Assembly (NCBI RefSeq): GCF_003952165.1
Contig: NZ_RXFT01000015.1
Span: 106,180-170,179 of the forward strand
Reading direction: 5' to 3'
DNA from: Variovorax guangxiensis
GTDB taxonomy: Bacteria > Pseudomonadota > Gammaproteobacteria > Burkholderiales > Burkholderiaceae_C
Length of the DNA: 64,000 bases
Shown piece after piece: positions 17,079-27,962 of the stretch. A model generated the notes under the pieces. The model ran no database searches, was not told where the DNA came from, and was given only the letters and a program-made list of their open reading frames with translations. Numbering within the stretch: the first letter of the stretch is position 1; each line of letters begins with the position of its first letter. Both the position numbers and the translations under genes were made by a program.

Positions 17079-17191
17079 GATGTTCCGTTCTGGAATCGGA
17101 TGGCTTCCAAAATATACCTTCTGGATCGAATTGGAACTCCTACCATCGGTGCCCTAGCCTGGATCACCCAGCATCACCACGGAGACAAGAC
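17079..17191. promoter_or_regulatory. Divergent control region of LysR and the HMG-CoA lyase operon
   Basis: It contains TTCTGGAATCGGA at 17088-17100 and a near-direct repeat TTCTGGATCGAA at 17119-17130, about 31 bp apart, plus TTCCAA (17105-17110) and TTGGAA (17130-17135) as inverted half-sites. Such spacing is common for LysR recognition and activation sites. No strong sigma70 promoter is evident by eye. A Shine-Dalgarno (CGGAGACAAG) precedes the TTG at 17192. Confidence 0.4.
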
Positions 17192-18139
17192 TTGATTCAC
17201 GCCTTCCTGCCGCCGCGCGCGGTCGTCCGCGAAGTGGGCCTGCGCGACGGCCTCCAGAGCATCGCGCGAGTGCTTTCCACCGAAAACAAGCTCGAATGGA
17301 TCCGCGACGCGCACGCCGCCGGCCAGCGCGAGATCGAAGTCGGCTCCTTCGTGCCGGCGCGCCTGCTGCCGCAACTGGCCGACACGGCCGAGCTGCTGGC
17401 CTACGCGAAGACGCTGCCGGGGCTCTTCGCCTCGGTGCTGGTGCCCAACCTCAAGGGCGCCGAGCGGGCCATCGAGGGCGGCGCCGACCTGATGGTGGTG
17501 CCGCTGTCCGCCAGCCACGCGCACAGCCTCGCCAACCTGCGCAAGACGCCCGACGAGGTGGTGGCCGAGGTCGGCCGCATCCGCGCGGCGCGCGACGCCA
17601 CGGGCTCGAAGACGCTCATTGACGGCGGCGTGGGCACGGCCTTCGGCTGCACGCTGCAGGGCCACGTCGATCCCGAAGAGGTGCTGCGGCTGATGCAGGC
17701 GCTGCTCGACGCCGGCGCCGACCGCGTGAGCCTCGCCGACACCGTGGGCTACGCCGATCCGGCGATGGTGCGCAGCCTGTTCGAGCGCGCCCTGCGCATC
17801 GCGGGCGACCGGCTGTGGTGCGGCCACTTCCACGACACGCGCGGCATGGGGCTCGCGAACGCCTATGCGGCGCTCGAAGTCGGCATCACCCGCTTCGACG
17901 CCTGCCTCGCCGGCATCGGCGGCTGTCCGCATGCGCCCGGCGCCAGCGGCAACGTCGACACCGAAGACCTGGTCTTCATGCTCGAGAGCATGGGCGTGGC
18001 CACCGGCGTCGACCTGCCGAAGCTGCTCGACCTGCGCAGGCGCGTGGCGGGCTGGCTCGAAGGCGAGACGCTGCAGGGCACGGTGTGGCGCGCGGGTTTC
18101 CCGAAGACTTTCACGGCCACGGAAGGCGTTGCGGCATGA
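17192..18139 (+). CDS. Hydroxymethylglutaryl-CoA lyase-type enzyme
   Basis: 315 residues with a TTG start at 17192, chosen because GGAG precedes it and no upstream ATG is in frame. The HMG-CoA lyase catalytic set is intact: REVGLRDGLQS (Arg/Asp), the metal His pair in CGHFHDTRGMG, DTVGYADP and the glycine-loop Cys in GGCPHAPGASGNVDTED. Known members split HMG-CoA into acetyl-CoA and acetoacetate. Its partner here, a CoA-transferase overlapping by 4 bp (ATGA), would supply a CoA thioester from a free acid, so the pair may degrade 3-hydroxy-3-methylglutarate, citramalate or a similar branched hydroxy-diacid. Confidence 0.85.
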   Translation: MIHAFLPPRAVVREVGLRDGLQSIARVLSTENKLEWIRDAHAAGQREIEVGSFVPARLLPQLADTAELLAYAKTLPGLFASVLVPNLKGAERAIEGGADLMVVPLSASHAHSLANLRKTPDEVVAEVGRIRAARDATGSKTLIDGGVGTAFGCTLQGHVDPEEVLRLMQALLDAGADRVSLADTVGYADPAMVRSLFERALRIAGDRLWCGHFHDTRGMGLANAYAALEVGITRFDACLAGIGGCPHAPGASGNVDTEDLVFMLESMGVATGVDLPKLLDLRRRVAGWLEGETLQGTVWRAGFPKTFTATEGVAA

Positions 18140-19344
18140 GCACGACGGATACGCAACAGAAGCGCCTGCCGCTCGCCGGCATCCGCGTGGTCGAGTTCAC
18201 GCACATGGTGATGGGGCCGACCTGCGGCATGGTGCTGGCCGACCTGGGCGCGGAAGTCATCAAGGTCGAACCCATCGAGGGCGACCGCACGCGGCACCTG
18301 CTGGGTGCGGGCGCGGGCTTCTTCCCGATGTTCAACCGCAACAAGAAGAGCATTGCGCTCGACCTGCGGCATCCGCAGGGGCTCGAAGCCGCGCTGCGGC
18401 TGTGCGTGAGCGCCGACGTGGTGGCGCAGAACTTCAAGCCCGGCACCATGGACAAGTACGGCCTGGGCTACGCCGCGCTCGGCAAGCTCAATCCGCGCCT
18501 CGTGTACGTCGACCACGCGGGCTTCCTGCCCGGCCCCTACGAACACCGCACCGCGCTCGACGAGGTGGTGCAGATGATGGGCGGCCTCGCCTACATGACG
18601 GGCCGCCCCGGCGATCCGCTGCGCGCGGGCACCAGCGTGAACGACATCATGGGCGGCATGTTCGGCGCCATCGGCGCGATCGCCGCTCTGATGCAGCGCA
18701 TGCAGACCGGCAAGGGGCAGGAGGTGAAGTCGGCGCTGTTCGAGAACAACGTGTTCCTCGTCGGCCAGCACATGCTGCAGTACGCCATCACCGGCCAGGC
18801 GGCAGCGCCGATGCCCGAGCGCATCTCGGCCTGGGCGCTGTACGACGTGTTCACCGTGAAGGACGGCGAGCAGATCTTCCTGGCGGCGGTGAGCGACGCG
18901 CAGTGGAAGACCTTCTGCGACGCGCTGGGCTTCGACGACCTGAAGGCCGACCCCGCACTGGCCACCAACAACGACCGCGTGCGCATGCGCCCCACGCTGC
19001 TGGCCGACCTGCGCCAGCGCCTCGCGCAGCGTCCGGCGGCGGAGCTGTCGGCGATCTTCGAGGCCAGGGGCCTGCCTTTCGCTCCTATCACTCGGCCCGA
19101 AGACCTCTACGCCGATCCGCACCTCAAGGCCACGGGCGGCCTTGCCGACATCCGCCTGCCCGACGGCGAGCGCGCCGGAGAGATGGCGCAGACCACGCTG
19201 TTCCCGATCACGCTGGGCGGCGAGCGCCTGGGCGTGCGGCTGCATCCGCCGACCCTGGGCGAGCACACCCGCGAACTGCTGGCCGAACTTGGCTATGCGC
19301 GCGAGCAGGTCGACGCGATGCATGCGGAGTCGGCGGTGGCCTGA
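18136..19344 (+). CDS. CaiB/BaiF family CoA-transferase (class III)
   Basis: 402 residues from ATG 18136, overlapping the lyase stop. Family features include the N-terminal VVEFTHMVMGPTCGMVLADLGAEVIKVE (key part GPTCGMVLADLGAEVIK), the catalytic-type Asp in RTALDEVVQMMGG and a conserved GLPFAPITRPEDLYADPHL near the C-terminus. Class III enzymes transfer CoA between acids by way of an enzyme-bound anhydride. Together with the upstream lyase it would activate and cleave a branched hydroxy acid. The donor (often succinyl-CoA or acetyl-CoA) cannot be inferred. Confidence 0.88.
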   Translation: MSTTDTQQKRLPLAGIRVVEFTHMVMGPTCGMVLADLGAEVIKVEPIEGDRTRHLLGAGAGFFPMFNRNKKSIALDLRHPQGLEAALRLCVSADVVAQNFKPGTMDKYGLGYAALGKLNPRLVYVDHAGFLPGPYEHRTALDEVVQMMGGLAYMTGRPGDPLRAGTSVNDIMGGMFGAIGAIAALMQRMQTGKGQEVKSALFENNVFLVGQHMLQYAITGQAAAPMPERISAWALYDVFTVKDGEQIFLAAVSDAQWKTFCDALGFDDLKADPALATNNDRVRMRPTLLADLRQRLAQRPAAELSAIFEARGLPFAPITRPEDLYADPHLKATGGLADIRLPDGERAGEMAQTTLFPITLGGERLGVRLHPPTLGEHTRELLAELGYAREQVDAMHAESAVA

Positions 19345-19386
19345 ACAAGGCGCCTTTCCAGAAACATAAAGAAGAGAGACAAGACC

Positions 19387-20376
19387 ATGACGAACACGCT
19401 TCCCCTGAAGATGAACCGCCGCGCGGTGCTCGGCCTCGGCGCCAGCGCGGCCGCGCTGGCCGCATGCCCCGCGTTCGCGCAGGGTTCGGACAAGCCCATC
19501 CGCCTGATCCTGCCGATCAGCGCGGGCTCGGGCGTGGACACCATCGCGCGCGCTGCCGCGCCCGCGCTGGGCAAGGCCTTCGGCCAGCCTGTGGTGATCG
19601 AGAACCTGCCGGGTGCGGGCGGCATCACCGGCGCGGCGGCCATCGTCAAGGCGGCGCCGGACGGGCTCACGCTGGGCATGGTGTCGAACAACCACGTCAT
19701 CAACCCGGCGGTGTTCAGGAAGATGCCTTTCGACGCGATCAACGACATCACGCCGATCAGCGTGGTGGGCGCGACGCCCCTGGTGCTGCTGGCCAACCCG
19801 AAGCTGCCGGCGAAGAATGTGCCCGAGCTGGTTGCGCTGCTGCGCGCGAAGCCGGGCGCCTACAACTACGCCTCGTCGGGCAACGGCACCATCATCCATC
19901 TGGCGGGCGAGATGTTCATGGACGAGGCCGGCGTGAAGGCGCGGCACATTCCGTACAAGGGCACCGGGCCGATGATGACGGACATGATCGGCGGCCAGGT
20001 CGAGCTGGGCGTGGTGGCGCTGCCGGCGGTGCAGTCGCACATCAAGAGCGGCGCGCTGCGCGCCATCGGCCTGTGCGGCGCGCAGCGCTCGCCGGCCGCG
20101 CCGGACATTCCGACCATCGCCGAGCAGGGGCTGCCGAACTACGCGGTCGAGGGCTGGTTCGCGCTGATCGGGCCGGCGAAGATGCAGCCGGCGGACGTCG
20201 CCCGCATCCATGCCGCCGTGGTCGCGGCTTTTTCCAGCGCCGAGGTGCGCGAGGCGATGGACAAGCAGGGCAATGTCGTCAGGCCCACCACGCCCGAGCA
20301 GGCCGCCGGCTATTTCCGCAGCGAGGCGGCCCGCTACGCGGCGCTGGTGAAGAAGGCGAACGTGACGGTCGAGTAG
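19387..20376 (+). CDS. Bug-family (tripartite tricarboxylate) substrate-binding protein
   Basis: 329 residues with an N-terminal export signal of the twin-arginine style (MNRRAVLGLGASAAALAACPAFAQ). Bug/TctC hallmarks include KPIRLILPISAGSGVDTIAR, the VVIENLPGAGGITGAAAIVKA segment (key part PGAGGITGAAAI) and the YAAL-type C-terminus. Such proteins capture organic acids for TTT importers. No TctA/TctB membrane genes are next to it, so it is an orphan that may serve a transporter elsewhere or a sensing role. It follows the CoA-transferase by 42 bp and probably binds the operon's acid substrate. Confidence 0.88.
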   Translation: MTNTLPLKMNRRAVLGLGASAAALAACPAFAQGSDKPIRLILPISAGSGVDTIARAAAPALGKAFGQPVVIENLPGAGGITGAAAIVKAAPDGLTLGMVSNNHVINPAVFRKMPFDAINDITPISVVGATPLVLLANPKLPAKNVPELVALLRAKPGAYNYASSGNGTIIHLAGEMFMDEAGVKARHIPYKGTGPMMTDMIGGQVELGVVALPAVQSHIKSGALRAIGLCGAQRSPAAPDIPTIAEQGLPNYAVEGWFALIGPAKMQPADVARIHAAVVAAFSSAEVREAMDKQGNVVRPTTPEQAAGYFRSEAARYAALVKKANVTVE

Positions 20377-20395
20377 GCGGGAAGGGAAGAAGAAC

Positions 20396-20716
20396 TCAAC
20401 CCTGGCTCGTGAACTTGAGCCCGATGATGCCGGCCACGATCAGCGCGACACACACGAGCCGCGCTGCGTTGGCAGGCTCGCCGAACAGCACGATGCCCAA
20501 GGCGACGGTGCCCACCGCGCCGATGCCGGTCCACACCGCGTAGGCCGTGCCCACGGGCAGCGAGCGCATCGCCCAGCCCAGCAGCACCACGCTGAGCACC
20601 ATCGAGATCGCGGTACCCACCGAGGGCCAGAGCTTCGTGAACCCCTCGGTGTACTTGAGGCCGATGGCCCAGCCCGTTTCGAGCAGGCCCGCGATGAACA
20701 ACACGATCCACGCCAT
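20396..20716 (-). CDS. gdx: Small multidrug resistance family guanidinium exporter (Gdx/SugE)
   Basis: 106 residues, four predicted membrane helices. It closely matches the Gdx/SugE subfamily: GLLETGWAIGLKYTEGF with the key Glu in the first helix, followed by GWAMRSLPVGTAYAVWTGIGAVG. These dual-topology antiporters export guanidinium in exchange for protons. No guanidine riboswitch is possible just upstream, because the HPP gene ends only 18 bp away on the same strand, so the two are likely cotranscribed. Confidence 0.9.
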   Translation of the reverse strand: MAWIVLFIAGLLETGWAIGLKYTEGFTKLWPSVGTAISMVLSVVLLGWAMRSLPVGTAYAVWTGIGAVGTVALGIVLFGEPANAARLVCVALIVAGIIGLKFTSQG

Positions 20717-20734
20717 GCGCGTGCTCCTTTCGCT

Positions 20735-21871
20735 TCAGTTGGGTTCGGGCCGCACGGCGCGATAGAGGGCGCGCACGAAGTCCGACTGGGTGATCATGCC
20801 GGCCAGCCGCTTTTCGTCGTCGATGATGGGAATGTGGTGGTGGCCGCCCTCGGAGAACAGCGGCACCAGGTCGACCACGGGCCGGTCGGCGCTGGCCACT
20901 CGCACCTGGCGCGTCATGATCTGGCCCACCACTTCGGGCTTGCTCGACATCACGGTGCGGGTGGCGCGGATCAGGTCGCGCAGCTTGGCGGCGATGCCTT
21001 CGTGGTGCTGCAGGTCGAGCTGGCGGAAGAAGTCGGCCTGCGTGACGATGCCCACCACGCGGCGCGTGCGGTCGGTGACGGGCAGGGCCTTGATGTGGCG
21101 CTCGTGCATCAGCGCCCAGGCTTCCTGCAGCGGCGTGCCGAACTCCACCGAGATCGGCACGTTGGACATGATGTCCGCGCAGCTCAGCGTGCCCAGCCGG
21201 CGCTTGTACGACTCCAGCTCGGTCTCCCGGATCAGCGATTCGAGGTCGTCGCGGCTGATGTCCAGCACCTGGTTGTAGCGGGCGAGCACGGCGTCGATGT
21301 CGGCCTGGCTGAAGCGCGCATCGGAGCCCGGCGGGCGCGCGGCGACCTGCACGTGCGGATAGCGCCGCCCGGTCAGCGTGTTGTAGGCCACGCCGGCCAG
21401 CACCAGCAGCAGCGAGTTGGTGAAGAAGGGAAAGAGGGCCGACGAGAAATGCGTGGTGTGGGTCAGCACCGCCAGCAGCGCTGCCGCGCCGCCGGGCGGG
21501 TGCAGGCAGCGCGCGCTGAACATCAGGCCGATGGCGCCCGCCACCGCGACGGCGGCGGCCAGCTCGGGCTGGGGAATCCAGTTGGCCGCCGCGATGCCGA
21601 CCACCGCCGACAGCGTGTTGCCGCCGATCACCGACCAGGGCTGCGCGAGCGGACTCGCCGGCACCGCGAAAACCAGCACGGCGCTGGCGCCCAGCGGCGC
21701 GATCAGCCAGACCGAGGCGTGCAGCGGCCCGGCCAGCCAGTGCGACAGCAACGCGGCCACCAGCAGGCCGATGCCCGCGCCCAGGACGGCGCGCAGCCGC
21801 TCGCGCGCGTCGACGGTGGTGCGGCCCGGCAGCCAGGCGCGCGCGTGGGTGAGGAGGGCTGCGAAGCGCAT
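20735..21871 (-). CDS. HPP-family membrane protein with C-terminal CBS domain pair
   Basis: 378 residues. The N-terminal half has about four membrane segments with the family HPP motif in ARCLHPPGGAAALLAVL. The C-terminal half has two tandem CBS modules (CADIMSNVPISVEFGTPLQEAW and QIMTRQVRVASADRPVVDLV as starts; key parts ADIMSNVPIS and QIMTRQVRVA). CBS pairs bind adenine nucleotides and act as sensors. HPP proteins have been linked to nitrite transport in plastids, but the bacterial role is unclear. It lies immediately upstream of the guanidinium exporter and downstream of the Bcr/CflA gene (4-bp gap), so all three probably share a transcript. Confidence 0.85.
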   Translation of the reverse strand: MRFAALLTHARAWLPGRTTVDARERLRAVLGAGIGLLVAALLSHWLAGPLHASVWLIAPLGASAVLVFAVPASPLAQPWSVIGGNTLSAVVGIAAANWIPQPELAAAVAVAGAIGLMFSARCLHPPGGAAALLAVLTHTTHFSSALFPFFTNSLLLVLAGVAYNTLTGRRYPHVQVAARPPGSDARFSQADIDAVLARYNQVLDISRDDLESLIRETELESYKRRLGTLSCADIMSNVPISVEFGTPLQEAWALMHERHIKALPVTDRTRRVVGIVTQADFFRQLDLQHHEGIAAKLRDLIRATRTVMSSKPEVVGQIMTRQVRVASADRPVVDLVPLFSEGGHHHIPIIDDEKRLAGMITQSDFVRALYRAVRPEPN

Positions 21872-21875
21872 GTTC

Positions 21876-23111
21876 TCAGCCTTCGTGCGCCACCTTGCGC
21901 CCGATGTCCGGCCAGCGGCCGTGCAGCCACACCCAGGCGACCAGCCCGATTGCGAGCATGCCCATGGAGGTCAGCGCCAGCGCGAGCGTGGAGTGCATCA
22001 CCAGCGGCGCTACCGCGCCGGCCACGATGCCGTTGGCGGTGGAGCCGATCACCGCCTGCAGCGACGAGGCCATGCCGCGGCGCTCGGGGTGCAGGTCGAG
22101 CACCAGCAGCGTGACCACCGGCACCATCAGCGCCCAGCCGAAGGCGAACACCGCCAGCGGCCAAAGCGCCCACGCCACGTGTGCGTGGAAGAAGGTGTTG
22201 GCCACCACGTTGACCACCGAGGTGGCCAGCATGATCACGAAGCCGTCGCGGATCTGCCGCTTGGGCGCCACCTTGCCGGCCATGCGCCCGCTGGCGCGCG
22301 CGCCGAGCATGATGCCGCCGATGGTCAGCAGGAAGAACCAGAAGAACTGCTGAGGCTGCAGCGCGAGATGGTCGCCCAGGAAGGCGGGCGCGGCCAGCAC
22401 GTAGAGGAACATGCCGTTGAAGGGCACGCCGCTGGCGAAGGCCAGCAGCAGAAAGCGCGGGTCGGAGCACAGGCTCCAGTAGCCGCGCATCAGGTGGCGC
22501 ACCTGGAAGGGCTGGCGGTGGTCCTTGTGCAGCGTCTCCGGCAGCAGCTTGTAGTTGGCCGCGAACAGCGCCACGCCCACCGCCACCAGGAACCAGAACA
22601 CCGCGTGCCAGCCCGCGTGCACGAAGAGGAAGCCGCCCACGATGGGCGCGATGGCCGGAGCCACGCCGAAATAGATCGTGACCTGGCTCATCACCCGCTG
22701 TGCCTCGGCCGGCGGGAACATGTCGCGGATCACCGCGCGCGAGACCACGATGCCGGCGCCGGTCGACAGGCCCTGCAGCCCGCGGAACAGCACCAGCTGC
22801 GTGATGTTCTGCGAGAGCGCGCAGCCCAGCGAGGCCAGCGTGAACACCGCCAGCCCCCACAGCACGACGGGGCGGCGGCCGAAGCTGTCGGACAACGCGC
22901 CGTGGAACAGGTTCATGAACGCGAAGCCGAAAAGGTAGGCCGACAGCGTCTGCTGCATCTCGGCCGGCGTCGCGCCGATGGACTGCGCGATGCCCGAGAA
23001 GGCCGGGATGTAGGTATCGATGGAGAAGGGCCCGAGCATGCCCAGCACGGCGAGCAGCACGGCAAGCGCCCAGCGCGGGGCCTGCCAGAGTTTGTCTGCA
23101 TCGGGATTCAT
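21876..23111 (-). CDS. Bcr/CflA-family MFS multidrug exporter
   Basis: 411 residues with about 12 membrane helices and the Bcr/CflA drug-proton antiporter signatures: MLGPFSIDTYIPAF at the N-terminus, GALSDSFGRRPVVLWGL loop 2-3 motif and QGLSTGAGIVVSRAVIRDMF. The encoded protein is likely a proton-driven exporter of small drugs. It is the first gene of a three-gene run with the HPP-CBS gene and gdx, and starts 101 bp downstream of the rpoD stop, beyond a terminator. Confidence 0.85.
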   Translation of the reverse strand: MNPDADKLWQAPRWALAVLLAVLGMLGPFSIDTYIPAFSGIAQSIGATPAEMQQTLSAYLFGFAFMNLFHGALSDSFGRRPVVLWGLAVFTLASLGCALSQNITQLVLFRGLQGLSTGAGIVVSRAVIRDMFPPAEAQRVMSQVTIYFGVAPAIAPIVGGFLFVHAGWHAVFWFLVAVGVALFAANYKLLPETLHKDHRQPFQVRHLMRGYWSLCSDPRFLLLAFASGVPFNGMFLYVLAAPAFLGDHLALQPQQFFWFFLLTIGGIMLGARASGRMAGKVAPKRQIRDGFVIMLATSVVNVVANTFFHAHVAWALWPLAVFAFGWALMVPVVTLLVLDLHPERRGMASSLQAVIGSTANGIVAGAVAPLVMHSTLALALTSMGMLAIGLVAWVWLHGRWPDIGRKVAHEG

Positions 23112-23154
23112 GGTGAGGTTTGCTCCATTCTTCTTATGCGAGTCTTGCGAGTAC

Positions 23155-23182
23155 CAAAAAAGAAAGCGCCCTTGCGGGCGCC
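23155..23182 (-). terminator. Rho-independent terminator of rpoD
   Basis: On the minus strand a stem GCGCCC/GGGCGC with loop GCAA is followed by TTTCTTTTTT. It lies 31 bp after the rpoD stop and separates rpoD from the Bcr/CflA gene. Confidence 0.85.
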
Positions 23183-23212
23183 TCCTCGTCGGGGAAATAC
23201 CGGGAGACCGGA

Positions 23213-25546
<2,334 letters not shown>

Positions 25547-25822
25547 ACGACCTCGTTACGGCAAGAAAAGACAAGCGGAATCACAGGCGCACCGTCATGC
25601 GGACGGCGCCACCAAGCCCGTGCACAGGCACGGACTGGAAACAAATGGGAAAGAGGAAGTGATTCCTCAACAGGCAAGATGTCGGGCGAACATTTGGTGT
25701 GCAGTCCTTGCGGTTATTGACCCTTTCCGCCGGAATCTACCGTTGGAGTGCATTGCGCTAGGGGTCGGCCCGGAGGTGCTGCTGTCGCTCTTGCCTATAT
25801 TTCGCCAATTGCGAAGCCCTAC

Positions 25823-25848
25823 ATTATAGCGTGTTGCGCAAATTTCAA
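25823..25848 (-). promoter_or_regulatory. Candidate -10 element for rpoD at the end of dnaG
   Basis: A perfect TATAAT on the minus strand (25823-25828) is preceded by TTGAAA (25843-25848), but the spacer is only 14 bp, below the usual 16-18. It lies right at the dnaG stop in the 298-bp gap before rpoD. Good -10, uncertain -35. Confidence 0.35.
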
Positions 25849-27881
25849 GCAGTTTCTGAGCCCGAGGAGCGCAATCTGGTGCGCAATTCGAGCCGCCTTG
25901 CCTGAATTGCCCTGAAACGGTTCGGCGCGTCCGGGTCTTTCCCGAAAGCCGCAATTGCCTCGTTTTCCTGCTTTTTCAAGAGTTCCTCGAGCATGAAGTC
26001 GAGCACGCTCGCAAGCTCCCGGGCGGCATCGGCCAGGTGTTGCGCTTCTTCTCCCTCGGGAACGGGCCCGGCTTCGGCGACGGACATCAGCCGCTCGGCC
26101 AGCGGCTCGAATTCGAGGCCGCGCAGGCCTTCGCGCAGGGCCGCCCAGGGCTGGACGCCGTGCTCGTGCAACTGGCTGTCGAGCCACGTGAAGAGGGCGC
26201 CGTGCTGGCCCGGCAGGTCGCACAGCATCACGTGGAGCTCGTGCGACAGCGCCTCCCACTGCGCCATGTTCGACAGCAGCAGCCGCACCGCCACGTCCGG
26301 CCGGCTGGGCGGCGTGCCGCGGCCGCGCAGGGGCTCGATCGGCTCCTCGAACTTGCCGCCCCAGCGCTTGCCGCCCTTGCCCGTGAACTTGCGCTGCTGG
26401 AACTTGGGTTTGCTATCGTTTTCGTAGCGCGCAGGTTCGTAGTCCTGTGGCGGCGGCATGTCGGGGTAGTAGTCGTCCGCGCCACCGTCGCCGTAGTTCG
26501 GAGGCTCGTCGTGGCGACGCTGCTGCTGCTGCGCGGGCCCGCCGCCGGCCTTGCGCGGACCGGGTGTGGAGGCCCACAGCTCCGACAGCGCCGGCGCGTC
26601 CAGTTGCACCAGCGTCGCGATTTCGCTCAGCAACTGCCGCTTGAGCGCGCCGTCGGGCATGGCGCTCCAGAGCGGGCGCACGTTGCTCGTCATGTGGGCG
26701 CGGCCCTCGGCGGTGGTCAGGTCGCAGCCTTCGCGGGCGGCCTCGATCATGAAGCGCGACAGCGGCGTGGCCTCGTTGACGAAGCGGGCGAAGGCCTCGG
26801 CGCCGTGCTCGCGGATGAAACTGTCGGGATCGTGCTCCGCCGGCAGGAACAGGAACTTGATGCTGCGCACGTCGGTGGCATAGGGCAGGGCACCGTCGAG
26901 CGCCTTGCGCGCGGCGCGGCGGCCGGCGGCGTCGCCGTCGAAGCTGAACACCACCGACTCGGTGAAGCGGAAGAGCTTCTGCACGTGGTCCGTGGTGCAG
27001 GCCGTGCCCAGCGTGGCCACCGCGTTCGGAAACCCGAGCTGCGCCAGCGCCACCACGTCCATGTAGCCCTCGGTGACCAGCGCATAGCCCTTGTCGCGGA
27101 AGGCAGCGCGGGCTTCGTAGAGGCCGTAGAGCTCGCGGCCCTTGCTGAACACGGGTGTTTCGGGCGAATTCAGGTACTTGGGCTTCTCGTCGCCCAGCAC
27201 GCGGCCGCCGAAGCCGATGCATTCGCCCTTCACGTTGCGGATCGGGAACATCACGCGGTCGCGGAAGCGGTCGTAGCGCTTGGCTTCCTCCTCGCTGAGC
27301 TTGCCTTCCTCGTTGTTGACGATCACCAGCCCGCTCTCGGCGAGCAGCGGATCGTCGTAGTCGGGGAACACGCTTGCCAGCGCGCGCCAGCCGGCCGGCG
27401 CATAGCCGATGCCGAACTGCCTGGCGATCTCGCCCGAAACGCCCCGGCCCTTCAGGTACTCGATGGCGCCGGGGGCCTGGCGCAGGTGCTTGCGGTAGGC
27501 GTCGCCGGCCTTCTCGAGCACATCGGTCAGCGTGGCCTGCTTCTGGCGCTGGCTGGCGGCGCGGGCGCGCTCTGCGGGGGAGACATCGTCCTCGGGCACC
27601 TGCAGGCCGTACTGGCCGGCCAGGTCGTGGACCGCCTCGACGAAGCCCATGCCCCCATGTTCGATCAGGAAGCCGATGGCGTTGCCGTGCGCTCCGCAGC
27701 CGAAGCAGTGATAGAACTGCTTGGTCGGGCTGACGGAGAAGGAGGGCGATTTCTCGCCGTGGAACGGGCACAGGCCCATGAAATTGGCGCCGGCCTTCTT
27801 GAGTTGCACATAGCGGCCGACGACCTCGACCACATCGGCGCGCGCGATGAGTTCCTGGATGAATGAAGCGGGGATGGTCAT
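25845..27881 (-). CDS. dnaG: DNA primase DnaG
   Basis: About 678 residues from the ATG at 27881; the in-frame ATG at 27926 gives an atypical extra 15 residues, and MTIPASFIQELIARADVVEVV matches the family start. The CHC2-type zinc finger includes CPFHGEKSPSFSV and CFGCGAHG. The TOPRIM region holds EGYMDVVALAQLG and the Asp pair in SFDGDAAGRRA. A proline/glutamine/aspartate-rich linker (about 25 residues around PAQQQQRRHDEPP) leads to the C-terminal helicase-interaction domain. It synthesises RNA primers for replication. It is divergent from the yihY-like gene and precedes rpoD. Confidence 0.95.
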   Translation of the reverse strand: MTIPASFIQELIARADVVEVVGRYVQLKKAGANFMGLCPFHGEKSPSFSVSPTKQFYHCFGCGAHGNAIGFLIEHGGMGFVEAVHDLAGQYGLQVPEDDVSPAERARAASQRQKQATLTDVLEKAGDAYRKHLRQAPGAIEYLKGRGVSGEIARQFGIGYAPAGWRALASVFPDYDDPLLAESGLVIVNNEEGKLSEEEAKRYDRFRDRVMFPIRNVKGECIGFGGRVLGDEKPKYLNSPETPVFSKGRELYGLYEARAAFRDKGYALVTEGYMDVVALAQLGFPNAVATLGTACTTDHVQKLFRFTESVVFSFDGDAAGRRAARKALDGALPYATDVRSIKFLFLPAEHDPDSFIREHGAEAFARFVNEATPLSRFMIEAAREGCDLTTAEGRAHMTSNVRPLWSAMPDGALKRQLLSEIATLVQLDAPALSELWASTPGPRKAGGGPAQQQQRRHDEPPNYGDGGADDYYPDMPPPQDYEPARYENDSKPKFQQRKFTGKGGKRWGGKFEEPIEPLRGRGTPPSRPDVAVRLLLSNMAQWEALSHELHVMLCDLPGQHGALFTWLDSQLHEHGVQPWAALREGLRGLEFEPLAERLMSVAEAGPVPEGEEAQHLADAARELASVLDFMLEELLKKQENEAIAAFGKDPDAPNRFRAIQARRLELRTRLRSSGSETA

Positions 27882-27962
27882 GTAGGCGAAGAGCGGCAAA
27901 TCATACGCAAGCGGCCGAACGTTCACTGCCGGGCGGCATACTGAAAGCGACCGGATTCACGC

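Noticed and set aside
17863..20211. Long minus-strand frame opposite CoA-transferase and Bug genes
   Set aside because: Antisense shadow without any recognisable domain; it covers two well-supported plus-strand genes.
20717..20734. Guanidine riboswitch upstream of gdx
   Set aside because: Only 18 bp separate it from the preceding gene on the same strand; no aptamer can fit.
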